From an uncultured Collinsella sp. (GTDB lineage Bacteria; Actinomycetota; Coriobacteriia; Coriobacteriales; Coriobacteriaceae): 7,596 bases of DNA. Positions 1 through 6,401 of this stretch are shown here, piece by piece. The stretch is taken from assembly GCA_900551655.1 (NCBI GenBank), contig URWM01000070.1, forward strand, positions 1-7,596, written 5' to 3'. The notes beneath the pieces are model-generated. The model was given only the letters and a program-made list of their open reading frames with translations, was not told the DNA's origin and did no database searches. The position numbers were made by a program, and so were the translations under genes. The stretch's first letter is position 1. Every line of letters starts with the position of its first letter.

Positions 1-2
1 AC

Positions 3-812
3 CCATACGTGGCCCGCGTTGTTGAATTGCGCGAGCAGGCAAAAGTCGACCGTACAGGTGCCTTTGAAGGCTTTTCCCGTCTTGTCGAGGAGTTGGAGGC
101 TAAGTGCGCCGTCGCCGAGCTTTTGGCGACAGGTCCGGTTCAAACGCAGTTTTGCGATAACCAGCTGGTGCGCATGGTGCTACCGGTGTTGGAAGAAGAC
201 CACTCTGTGCGAATCCTTCGTGCGCCCGATGCACTGTACTTTGCCCAGCACGAGATCTGCAGCTTTTACGCCGAGCAAGAGGACTTTGAACGAGCACTGC
301 CCGAGGTGCGCCATCTTTACGATCTGGCACGCTCGTCCATGCAATCGCACTTTGCGCTCATCAACGTGCTTGCGCGTCTGGAGCGCTTTGACGAGATTAT
401 CGAGGTGGCGCGCCACGGCCTACGTATTGCCAGCGATCGTTCTGCAATCGGCTACCTGTTCTATCGCTTGGCGTTTGCCTATTGGAATTGCGATCAGCTC
501 GACCTAGCGCTGGCTTGTTACCGTCTGGTGCCGCGCGGTGAGGAATCGGGCAGTAGTGCGCTGGAAGAAATGCAGGGCCTTATGAATGAGATGGGCGTCA
601 GCGAGCCTCCGACGTTCGAGGAGGCGGTCGAGACCATCCGCAAGGCTGGACTCGAGCTGCCGCCAGTGTCCGCCGTGACGAATCAGCTGGCAGATGCCGC
701 TGTGCAACTGGTCGACAACGGCTTCTTTTTCCTGGCACGCGGTTGCATCTTCCAAATGTGGCGCACCATGGGCAACGACGAGCTCGGCTCCCTCAACCGC
801 TCGCTGGGGTAG
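3..812 (+). CDS. Tetratricopeptide-like repeat protein, 5'-truncated by window edge
   Basis: The frame is open from the first complete codon at base 3 to the TAG at 810-812, so the gene probably starts outside the window. A GTG at 9 could serve as a start, but no ribosome-binding site precedes it. Counting from that GTG, 267 residues remain. Three helix-pair units resemble tetratricopeptide repeats, roughly residues 75-108, 111-142 and 146-178, with typical pattern residues such as the FYAEQEDFERAL, LARLERFDEII and LAFAYWNCDQLDLAL stretches. No signal peptide, membrane segment or catalytic motif is visible in this part, so a cytoplasmic protein-protein interaction role is the most that can be inferred. 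Specific function is unknown; an N-terminal domain off the window (for example a DNA-binding domain) could change the reading. The protein ends 92 bases before the tRNA gene on the same strand. Confidence 0.75.
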   Translation, partial: PYVARVVELREQAKVDRTGAFEGFSRLVEELEAKCAVAELLATGPVQTQFCDNQLVRMVLPVLEEDHSVRILRAPDALYFAQHEICSFYAEQEDFERALPEVRHLYDLARSSMQSHFALINVLARLERFDEIIEVARHGLRIASDRSAIGYLFYRLAFAYWNCDQLDLALACYRLVPRGEESGSSALEEMQGLMNEMGVSEPPTFEEAVETIRKAGLELPPVSAVTNQLADAAVQLVDNGFFFLARGCIFQMWRTMGNDELGSLNRSLG

Positions 813-823
813 GCGAAGCCTCC

Positions 824-850
824 AAGGAGGAAAGGATGCTAGGCAATTAG
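824..850 (+). other. Strong Shine-Dalgarno with four-codon mini-ORF (MLGN)
   Basis: AAGGAGG at 824-830 lies 5 bases before ATG at 836, which opens only four codons (M-L-G-N) before TAG at 848-850. The site is between the tetratricopeptide-like gene and the tRNA promoter. GAGGAAA at 827-833 can pair with TTTCCTC at 855-861, and AAGGATG at 832-838 with CATCCTT at 867-873, so the site could be masked by alternative hairpins. It may be a leader peptide, a relic of a lost gene start, or chance. I cannot tell which. Confidence 0.2.
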
Positions 851-861
851 AAAATTTCCTC

Positions 862-890
862 TTGCCCATCCTTGGCTGTTTGGTTACTAT
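862..890 (+). promoter_or_regulatory. Sigma-70-type promoter for tRNA-Ser
   Basis: TTGCCC at 862-867 (4 of 6 matches to TTGACA) and TACTAT at 885-890 (4 of 6 matches to TATAAT) are separated by 17 bases, the optimal spacing. Transcription would start near 897, leaving a short leader of about 8 bases before the mature tRNA at 905. The position and spacing make this the likely promoter of the tRNA gene. Confidence 0.6.
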
Positions 891-904
891 AGAACGGCTG
901 TTAC

Positions 905-995
905 GGAGAGCTGACCGAGAGGCCGAAGGTGCTCGCCTGCTAAGCGAGTATGCCCCAAAAGGGCATCTGGGGTTCGAATCCCCAGCTCTCCGCCA
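905..995 (+). tRNA. tRNA-Ser, anticodon GCT (reads AGC/AGU)
   Basis: The acceptor stem GGAGAGC (905-911) pairs with GCTCTCC (985-991), followed by the discriminator G at 992 and a genomically encoded CCA (993-995). The anticodon stem CTCGC (932-936) pairs with GCGAG (944-948) around the loop CTGCTAA, giving anticodon GCT at 939-941. A long class II variable arm (GCCC and GGGC paired around an A-rich loop, about 952-964) is diagnostic for the serine/leucine/tyrosine group. The T arm has TTCGAAT as its loop between GGGG and CCCC. All arms look intact and the gene should be functional. It stands alone between its own promoter and a strong terminator. tRNA-Ser genes are common integration targets; see the T-arm copy at 1054-1069. 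Confidence 0.97.
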
Positions 996-1009
996 GTTTA
1001 ACTTTAAAG

Positions 1010-1036
1010 AAGGGTCCCATCGGGGGCCCTTTTTTT
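1010..1036 (+). terminator. Intrinsic terminator after tRNA-Ser
   Basis: A nine-base-pair stem is formed by 1010-1018 (AAGGGTCCC) and 1023-1031 (GGGGCCCTT), with one T-G wobble and the four-base loop ATCG. It is followed directly by a run of T (1030-1036). It lies 14 bases after the tRNA CCA and would define the 3' end of the precursor. Confidence 0.9.
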
Positions 1037-1053
1037 AATTAGGAGAATGTTAA

Positions 1054-1069
1054 CTGGGGATTCGAACCC
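1054..1069 (-). repeat. Inverted 16-bp copy of the tRNA-Ser T arm
   Basis: Read on the minus strand, these 16 bases (GGGTTCGAATCCCCAG) are identical to tRNA-Ser positions 970-985, the T arm up to the first acceptor-stem base. The match stops abruptly at both ends, and no acceptor stem, anticodon arm or CCA follows on the minus strand, so this is not a functional tRNA. It could be a tRNA fragment left by integration or rearrangement, or a chance result of the near-palindromic T arm. It lies between two convergent terminators. Confidence 0.55.
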
Positions 1070-1071
1070 TC

Positions 1072-1100
1072 AAAAAATGAGGCGCCCCGTTGGACGCCTC
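1072..1100 (-). terminator. Intrinsic terminator of the carboxypeptidase gene
   Basis: On the minus strand, 1100-1092 (GAGGCGTCC) pairs with 1087-1079 (GGGCGCCTC). This gives nine pairs including one T-G wobble, with a four-base loop. A run of six T follows (A run 1072-1077 on the plus strand) after a single A. It begins 28 bases past the stop codon of the minus-strand gene and faces the tRNA terminator. Confidence 0.9.
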
Positions 1101-1128
1101 CTTTCAGCGAGTGTATTGTTCTTCGATC

Positions 1129-2538
1129 TTACATCTCGGGCGCCTTGGCTACGGTCTCGCTCTCGGCTGTGAGCGGGCGGTTGTCGATGCGGCGGCCCAG
1201 GCGGTCGAGCTTCACGAGCAGCCACTCGATGGGATTGGGCCCCGTTCCTTCCTCGTCGGCAACCAGGTCCATGACGGCGATCTTGGTGCCGTCCTGCTTG
1301 AGCGTAACGCTGCCCACCTTGTCGCCCACATGCACCGTGCCCGAAAGATCGTCGTAGCTAACCTTTTCGGTCACCTCGCCGGCAAGGGAAAACACGGTCG
1401 CTTGCGCCGTAGGATCGGCGAGTGTGGCGTCGATTGTCTTATCCGTCCAGTCGGTTTGGCCAACGCGCGCCATAAGCGGGTTGCCGTTGGCGGTCTTTTC
1501 CTGCGTGTTGGCGATGGCGACCGTCACCTTGTGACCGTAGTACCAATTGGCAAGGGTTGCGGTATCGGTAAAGCGCTGGTCGGTGGTGGTGGAGTTCAAA
1601 ACGACGGTGTAGATCTCGTCGCCATCGCGGTTGTAGGCACCCGTAAAGCAATAGCCTGCATCGTCGGTGGTGCCGGTCTTGCCACCGATGTTGCCATCTT
1701 GGCCCAGCAAATAGTTATGCGTGTCCATGGAATGCGAATGGTCGGTGCCGTCGGCGCCCGTGACCTCGATCCAGGAATCCTCGCTCGCTACGACCTCGCG
1801 GATCGTGTCGTTTTTCATGGCCTCCTGCATCATCAGCGCTACGTCGTGTGCGGTTGAGTGCATATTGCCAGCCCACTCATCAAAGTCCAGACCATGCGGG
1901 TTTTCAAAAAGCGTACCGGTGCAGCCGAGCTTCTTAACGCGCTCGTTCATGGCCTTCACAAATGTGGCCTCGGCGTCTTTGGTCTTAGGGTCGATCTTCT
2001 TGCCCACATATTCGGCGAGTACGATGGCGGCGTCGTTGCCCGAGGGAATCATCAGGCCGCGCAGTGCCTGCTCCACGGTAAGCTCGTCGCCTTCGAGCAA
2101 GCCGGCGGTCGAATTACCCACGGTGGCTGCGGCGTTGCTCACCGTGACCTTCTCGTCCATCTTGCAATTCTCGACGGTTAGGATTGCGGTCATGACCTTG
2201 GTGATCGAGGCAATCTTGACCTGCTCATCGGCGCCGCGGGCATAGTAGACGGTGCCGTCTTTGCCCATGACGAGGGCATTGGTCGCATCGATATCGGGCA
2301 GGTTTTCGGCCGTGATGCCGCGCGCATCAGCGGTTTTGCCGCAAACATTGTCGGTCGTGAGCACTTGGGCGCCGGCGACGGTGGGCACGCCAGCGGCAAG
2401 GGCGATAGCGCAGACAAAGCCGGCGGCAAGCTGGGCTGAGCGCTTTGCAAAAGAGGTGAGGGACTTCACAGGTTTCGCTTTCGACGGGATGGTCTCTTCT
2501 GGAACAAGAGTATATCGTTTGCCGGTGTCGGCGATCAT
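1129..2538 (-). CDS. Serine-type D-Ala-D-Ala carboxypeptidase (PBP5-type, peptidase S11)
   Basis: This is a penicillin-binding DD-carboxypeptidase, predicted to remove the terminal D-Ala from peptidoglycan pentapeptides outside the membrane. From the ATG at 2538 it has 469 residues. The three active-site motifs are present in order and spacing: SITK with nucleophile Ser111 and Lys114, SGN at 166-168, and KTG at 287-289. A hydrophobic segment at about 38-57 ending in AGA-QV is a signal peptide with a likely cleavage site. The region at about 335-425 resembles the PBP5 C-terminal beta domain, and residues 436-452 (PIEWLLVKLDRLGRRID) could form an amphipathic membrane-anchoring helix, as in PBP5. 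The start is uncertain: a TTG at 2580 and a GTG at 2469 are in frame, and none has a good ribosome-binding site. The GTG would give the most typical signal peptide, and a TATACT sequence at 2514-2509 lies upstream of it. The gene is monocistronic, divergent from the VanR-like gene. Confidence 0.93.
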   Translation of the reverse strand: MIADTGKRYTLVPEETIPSKAKPVKSLTSFAKRSAQLAAGFVCAIALAAGVPTVAGAQVLTTDNVCGKTADARGITAENLPDIDATNALVMGKDGTVYYARGADEQVKIASITKVMTAILTVENCKMDEKVTVSNAAATVGNSTAGLLEGDELTVEQALRGLMIPSGNDAAIVLAEYVGKKIDPKTKDAEATFVKAMNERVKKLGCTGTLFENPHGLDFDEWAGNMHSTAHDVALMMQEAMKNDTIREVVASEDSWIEVTGADGTDHSHSMDTHNYLLGQDGNIGGKTGTTDDAGYCFTGAYNRDGDEIYTVVLNSTTTDQRFTDTATLANWYYGHKVTVAIANTQEKTANGNPLMARVGQTDWTDKTIDATLADPTAQATVFSLAGEVTEKVSYDDLSGTVHVGDKVGSVTLKQDGTKIAVMDLVADEEGTGPNPIEWLLVKLDRLGRRIDNRPLTAESETVAKAPEM

Positions 2539-2564
2539 CGCGTGCGTGCGTGGCCCACATCCGC

Positions 2565-2576
2565 GCCCGAACGGGC
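2565..2576. repeat. Short inverted repeat in divergent intergenic region
   Basis: GCCCG (2565-2569) and CGGGC (2572-2576) form a perfect five-base inverted repeat with two bases between. It lies 27 bases before the ATG chosen for the carboxypeptidase and about 90 bases before the VanR-like gene. It may be an operator or a chance product of high GC content; nothing else supports either view. Confidence 0.25.
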
Positions 2577-2625
2577 ACAAGGGTGCTTAAGGCCGACTTA
2601 ATCACCCACGCTTGTTGTGTGTGGC

Positions 2626-2646
2626 GGGCGCCCCCTCGGGCATAAT
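2626..2646 (+). promoter_or_regulatory. Candidate -10 element and adjoining palindrome upstream of the VanR-like gene
   Basis: CATAAT at 2641-2646 matches five of six bases of TATAAT. It would place the transcript start about 14 bases before the ATG at 2667, just ahead of the ribosome-binding site. No good -35 is seen at normal spacing (TTGTGT at 2615-2620 is 20 bases away), which fits a promoter needing an activator. The eight-base palindrome GGGCGCCC at 2626-2633 lies within the spacer. Confidence 0.35.
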
Positions 2647-2666
2647 GGGGCGCGAGAGGAGCACGC

Positions 2667-3362
2667 ATGAACGAGCGCATACTGGTAGTTGATGACGAGA
2701 AGGCCATTGCCGACCTAGTGGGCATCTACCTTACAAAAGAAGGCTTTGACGTCCAGATTGTCTATAGCGGGGCCGATGCCGCCAAGGCAATCTTGGAGCA
2801 GGAGTTCGATCTGGCGCTGCTGGATGTCATGCTGCCCGATATCGATGGCTTTGAGCTGCTGCGTACGATCCGTTCCAGTCATACCTATCCCGTGATCATG
2901 CTGACGGCGCGCGATGCCCAGCAAGACAAGATCGGGGGCCTTTCGCTTGGCGCGGACGATTACGTGGTTAAGCCGTTCCGCCCGCTGGAGCTCATCGCGC
3001 GCGTGCACGCTCAGCTTCGCCGCTACTCCAGCTACGGTAGCCGTGCGCAGGCGGCCGAGTCGCCGACCATTCAGCTCGACGGCTTGGAGATCAACCGCGA
3101 TGCTCGTTCCGTAACGGTGGACGGTTCACCGGTACGCCTCACACCCACCGAGTATTCAATCTTGCTGTATCTGGTCGAGCATCGCGGCAGCGTGGTGGCC
3201 GTGGAGGGCCTGTTCCGCGCGGTGTGGAACGAGGACTTTATGCCCGGCTCCAACAATACGGTGATGGTGCACATTCGTCACCTGCGCGAAAAGATCGGTG
3301 ACGACGCTCAGAAGCCGCGTTTTATTAAAAACGTTTGGGGCGTCGGCTATATCATCGAATAA
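2667..3362 (+). CDS. VanR-like OmpR/PhoB-family response regulator
   Basis: The 231-residue protein has the full two-domain layout of an OmpR/PhoB regulator. The receiver domain (about 1-120) shows the acidic pair Asp9-Asp10, the phospho-acceptor Asp53 in LLDVMLPD, Thr80 and Lys102 in the switch region, and a KPFRPLELIARVHAQLRRY stretch. The winged-helix DNA-binding domain spans about 131-231 (LTPTEYSILLYL, NNTVMVHIRHLREKIG, WGVGYIIE). These stretches closely resemble remembered VanR sequences, so it belongs to the VanR lineage, but no vanHAX genes are present and no resistance role is implied. The start is secure: AGAGGAG at 2655-2661 lies 5 bases before the ATG. The kinase gene follows after 25 bases, so the two form an operon. 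The carboxypeptidase gene is divergent and is a plausible target. Confidence 0.95.
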   Translation: MNERILVVDDEKAIADLVGIYLTKEGFDVQIVYSGADAAKAILEQEFDLALLDVMLPDIDGFELLRTIRSSHTYPVIMLTARDAQQDKIGGLSLGADDYVVKPFRPLELIARVHAQLRRYSSYGSRAQAAESPTIQLDGLEINRDARSVTVDGSPVRLTPTEYSILLYLVEHRGSVVAVEGLFRAVWNEDFMPGSNNTVMVHIRHLREKIGDDAQKPRFIKNVWGVGYIIE

Positions 3363-3387
3363 CGCCTTTGTTTGCGAGGACATGGAC

Positions 3388-4626
3388 ATGACAAAAGACG
3401 ATAAGCAGTTGTTCGAGGTGCCCGATCGGCTCTTTGAATACGTGAGGGCGGTCGTCGATAATCGCGCGCTTGCGACGGTGCTGCTCTTTTTGCTGAGTCT
3501 GCTGCTGATCGGCATTGATAACATCGCCGGTATCTTAGCGGTGCTACTCATCGGCTTCTTGCTGATCGATCGCTTTGAAATCGTGCGTCGCTGCGTGGTG
3601 ATCGGCGGTGCCGCGTGGGTCATGACGCTGGCGATCAGCGCCATGGCACTCGGTGGCATTGAGGGACCGGTGCTGTTCGATGCCGGCTTTGTATTCAACA
3701 TGCTTGGCTTTGTCTTGGCGCTCGCCGTGTGCGTCCTGTTCTTTTGCGGCCGCGCTCTGTACTACCAGGGCTATGAGCAGGGTGAGCAGCATTCCGACCG
3801 CGTGCTTGCCGCCCGTATTCAGGACCGTCTGATCGATCATCCCGACGCGTGGGACAACATCGACGGCGACTTCCTGGAGGTCGAGGGTGTGCTCAACCGT
3901 GTGCGCGACCGCGAGCACAAAGTCCAGCAAGCCCTGCGTGACGAGTCGCACCGCAAGGACGATTTGGTCACATACCTGGCGCATGACCTGCGCACACCGC
4001 TTGCCAGCGTGGTGGGCTACCTCTCGCTGTTGCAGGAGGCGCCCGACCTGCCGGTTGAGCAGCGCGCGCACTTTACGGGCGTGGCGCTCGACAAGGCGCA
4101 CCGACTCGACGCGCTTATTGAGGAGTTCTTTGATATCACGCGCTTTGACTTCCACGATATTGTGCTCACGCGCGGCTACGTCGACCTGGGATTGCTGCTG
4201 GCGCAGGTGGCCGATGAGTTCTATCCCATTCTCAACGAGCAGCACAAAGATGTCCAAGTTGGTGTGAGTGAGGACCTGACGGTGCTCGTGGATGGCGACA
4301 AGATGGCTCGCGTGTTCAACAACATCATGAAAAACGCCATCGCCTATAGCTACGAAGGATCGACCATTGCGATCGAGGCCCGACGCCAAGATGACGGTGG
4401 CGTGCGAATTCGCTTTATCAATCAGGGTGATCCGATTCCGGCGGCTAAGCTCAAGGTGATCTTTGAGAAGTTCTATCGCCTGGATGCGGCGCGTGCGACC
4501 AATCGCGGTGGTGCCGGTCTGGGCCTTGCTATTGCCAAGGAGATCATCGCGGCACACGGCGGTACCGTTGCATGTGAATCGACGCCCGAACACACGATAT
4601 TCACCATCGAGCTGCCCGCCGTATAG
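3388..4626 (+). CDS. VanS-like sensor histidine kinase, membrane-embedded sensor type
   Basis: This is the presumed partner of the adjacent VanR-like regulator. The chosen ATG at 3388 has GAGGA (3376-3380) 7 bases upstream; an ATG at 3382 is too close to that site. The product has 412 residues. Four hydrophobic segments (about 28-42, 47-61, 69-90, 102-121) are joined by very short loops, so there is no real external sensor domain. A helical linker (about 130-190) leads to the dimerisation domain, with the phospho-acceptor His199 in AHDLRTPL. The ATPase domain has the N box (NNIMKNAIAY, Asn316), an F box FEKFYRLD (359-366) and a G2 box GGAGLGLAIAKEI (374-386). The G1 region reads NQGDPIP instead of the usual DNGxGIP, as in my recollection of VanS-family kinases. 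Input is probably a membrane or cell-envelope signal; this is inference. No clear terminator follows, so readthrough into pstB is possible. Confidence 0.93.
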   Translation: MTKDDKQLFEVPDRLFEYVRAVVDNRALATVLLFLLSLLLIGIDNIAGILAVLLIGFLLIDRFEIVRRCVVIGGAAWVMTLAISAMALGGIEGPVLFDAGFVFNMLGFVLALAVCVLFFCGRALYYQGYEQGEQHSDRVLAARIQDRLIDHPDAWDNIDGDFLEVEGVLNRVRDREHKVQQALRDESHRKDDLVTYLAHDLRTPLASVVGYLSLLQEAPDLPVEQRAHFTGVALDKAHRLDALIEEFFDITRFDFHDIVLTRGYVDLGLLLAQVADEFYPILNEQHKDVQVGVSEDLTVLVDGDKMARVFNNIMKNAIAYSYEGSTIAIEARRQDDGGVRIRFINQGDPIPAAKLKVIFEKFYRLDAARATNRGGAGLGLAIAKEIIAAHGGTVACESTPEHTIFTIELPAV

Positions 4627-4647
4627 CCAGCGTGCCCTTACAAACAC

Positions 4648-4674
4648 TTGACAATGCGCTCACGTGCATATGAG
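4648..4674 (+). promoter_or_regulatory. Candidate promoter upstream of pstB
   Basis: A perfect -35 hexamer TTGACA is at 4648-4653. The best -10 is TATGAG at 4669-4674 (4 of 6 matches) with a short 15-base spacer. The poor spacing would suit a regulated promoter. The transcript would start near 4681 and carry both TATCGATA elements in its leader. Other AT-rich hexamers downstream (TACTAT at 4685-4690) lack a matching -35. Confidence 0.35.
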
Positions 4675-4687
4675 CCGCGATTTCTAC

Positions 4688-4715
4688 TATCGATACTGCT
4701 GAATTGATATCGATA
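4688..4715. promoter_or_regulatory. Paired TATCGATA palindromes upstream of pstB (candidate operator)
   Basis: The eight-base palindrome TATCGATA occurs at 4688-4695 and again at 4708-4715, with starts exactly 20 bases apart, so both lie on about the same helix face. The second copy extends to a ten-base palindrome, ATATCGATAT (4707-4716). They sit between the candidate promoter and the ribosome-binding site (GGAGGT, 4717-4722) in an AT-rich island within GC-rich DNA. This is typical of an operator for a dimeric regulator, but the protein is not identifiable from the sequence. Confidence 0.4.
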
Positions 4716-4729
4716 TGGAGGTATGCGGT

Positions 4730-5605
<876 letters not shown>

Positions 5606-5615
5606 TACCATCTAG

Positions 5616-5629
5616 TAAAGGTACCTTTA
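5616..5629. promoter_or_regulatory. 14-bp perfect palindrome between pstB and the PhoB-like gene
   Basis: TAAAGGTACCTTTA is a perfect 14-base palindrome without a central gap. It starts 10 bases after the pstB stop and ends 40 bases before the regulator start. It has no loop and no T run, so it is a poor terminator; it has the symmetry of a binding site for a dimeric protein. Whether a promoter overlaps it is unclear: TTGACG at 5585-5590 could be a -35 but no good -10 is found. Confidence 0.4.
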
Positions 5630-5669
5630 GGGTTAAGATGCGGTCATGCCGGCCGCAAAGGGGTTCAAC

Positions 5670-6398
5670 ATGATCTATTACGTCGAGGACGATGACAACA
5701 TCAGGGATTTGACGGTCTATGCGCTGCGCAAGCAGGGAATCGAGGCCGAGGGCTTTTCGTGCGACGGCGAGTTTAAGGCCGCCGTGGCGCGACGGGTGCC
5801 CGATGCTGTGCTGCTCGATATCATGCTGCCCGATACCGATGGTTTGGCGATTATGCGCCGCCTCCGCGCCGACCGCCTGACGGCGACGGTGCCCATCATG
5901 ATGCTTACCGCCAAGGACACCGAGCTCGACAAGGTGATGGCGCTCGATGGCGGTGCCGACGATTACCTGACTAAACCCTTCTCGCTCATGGAGCTTGCGA
6001 GCCGCTGCCGCGCACTGCTGCGTCGCGGCGGAATGGTCAAGCAGGCGAGCGATGTGCTCAGCGTGGGCGACATCGTGCTTTCGCCCAGCCATCGCGAGGT
6101 GACCGTTGCCGGCGAGCCGCTTAAGCTCACCCTGCGCGAGTTCGACCTGCTCGAGTACCTCATGCGCAAGCCCGGCGTGGTCTTTACCCGCGAGTCGTTG
6201 CTGCAGAGCGTGTGGGGCTGGGACTTCGACGGCGGTTCGCGCACTGTTGACGTGCACGTGCAGACGCTTCGCCAAAAACTGGGCGAGCATGCCAGCGCCA
6301 TCGAGACCGTGCGCGGCGTGGGCTACCGCTTGGCCGAGCCTTCTGCCGGCGATGGTGCCGAAGGTGACGTCACCGCGGCCACCGCATCGGAGGAGTAA
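5670..6398 (+). CDS. PhoB-like OmpR-family response regulator
   Basis: This two-domain transcription regulator has 242 residues from the ATG at 5670, which is preceded by AAAGGGG (5657-5663) at 6 bases. An upstream in-frame ATG at 5646 has no ribosome-binding site and would add only GC-coded residues before the usual receiver start (MIYYVEDDDNIRD). The receiver has acidic residues Glu6-Asp9, phospho-acceptor Asp50 in LLDIMLPD, Thr80 and Lys102 in TKPF. The winged-helix domain (about 128-222) shows LTLREFDLLEYL, SRTVDVHVQTLRQKLG and TVRGVGYRL. The C-terminal 20 residues are an Ala/Asp/Glu-rich tail. Being next to pstB and a PhoR-like kinase, it is likely the phosphate-starvation regulator; similarity alone cannot separate PhoB from other members. 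Its last codons contain the ribosome-binding site of the following kinase gene, indicating translational coupling. Confidence 0.92.
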   Translation: MIYYVEDDDNIRDLTVYALRKQGIEAEGFSCDGEFKAAVARRVPDAVLLDIMLPDTDGLAIMRRLRADRLTATVPIMMLTAKDTELDKVMALDGGADDYLTKPFSLMELASRCRALLRRGGMVKQASDVLSVGDIVLSPSHREVTVAGEPLKLTLREFDLLEYLMRKPGVVFTRESLLQSVWGWDFDGGSRTVDVHVQTLRQKLGEHASAIETVRGVGYRLAEPSAGDGAEGDVTAATASEE

Positions 6399-6401
6399 CC
6401 C

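Noticed and set aside
1042..1049. AGGAG closely followed by ATG at 1047 (possible small gene start)
   Set aside because: The spacing of about one base is too short for initiation, and the frame runs antisense through the carboxypeptidase terminator and gene.
1090..1857. Plus-strand open frame over the 3' half of the carboxypeptidase gene
   Set aside because: The minus-strand gene has signal peptide, SxxK, SxN and KTG motifs plus a terminator. The plus-strand frame starts inside that terminator and has no ribosome-binding site.
2667..4626. Reading the VanRS-like pair as a vancomycin-resistance determinant
   Set aside because: No vanH, ligase or vanX gene is in the window, and VanRS-like regulators are widespread in susceptible bacteria. 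Only family resemblance is supported.
3544..4647. A minus-strand open frame of about 367 codons opposite the VanS-like kinase
   Set aside because: The plus-strand kinase has all the family motifs. The antisense frame is rich in His, Arg and Gln as expected from reverse-complemented GC-rich codons and has no start signal.
5631..5652. Possible direct-repeat Pho box (GGTTAAGATGC then GGTCATGCCGG)
   Set aside because: The two 11-base units agree at too few positions with each other and with the GTTCACC-type unit recalled from Streptomyces to be distinguished from chance.
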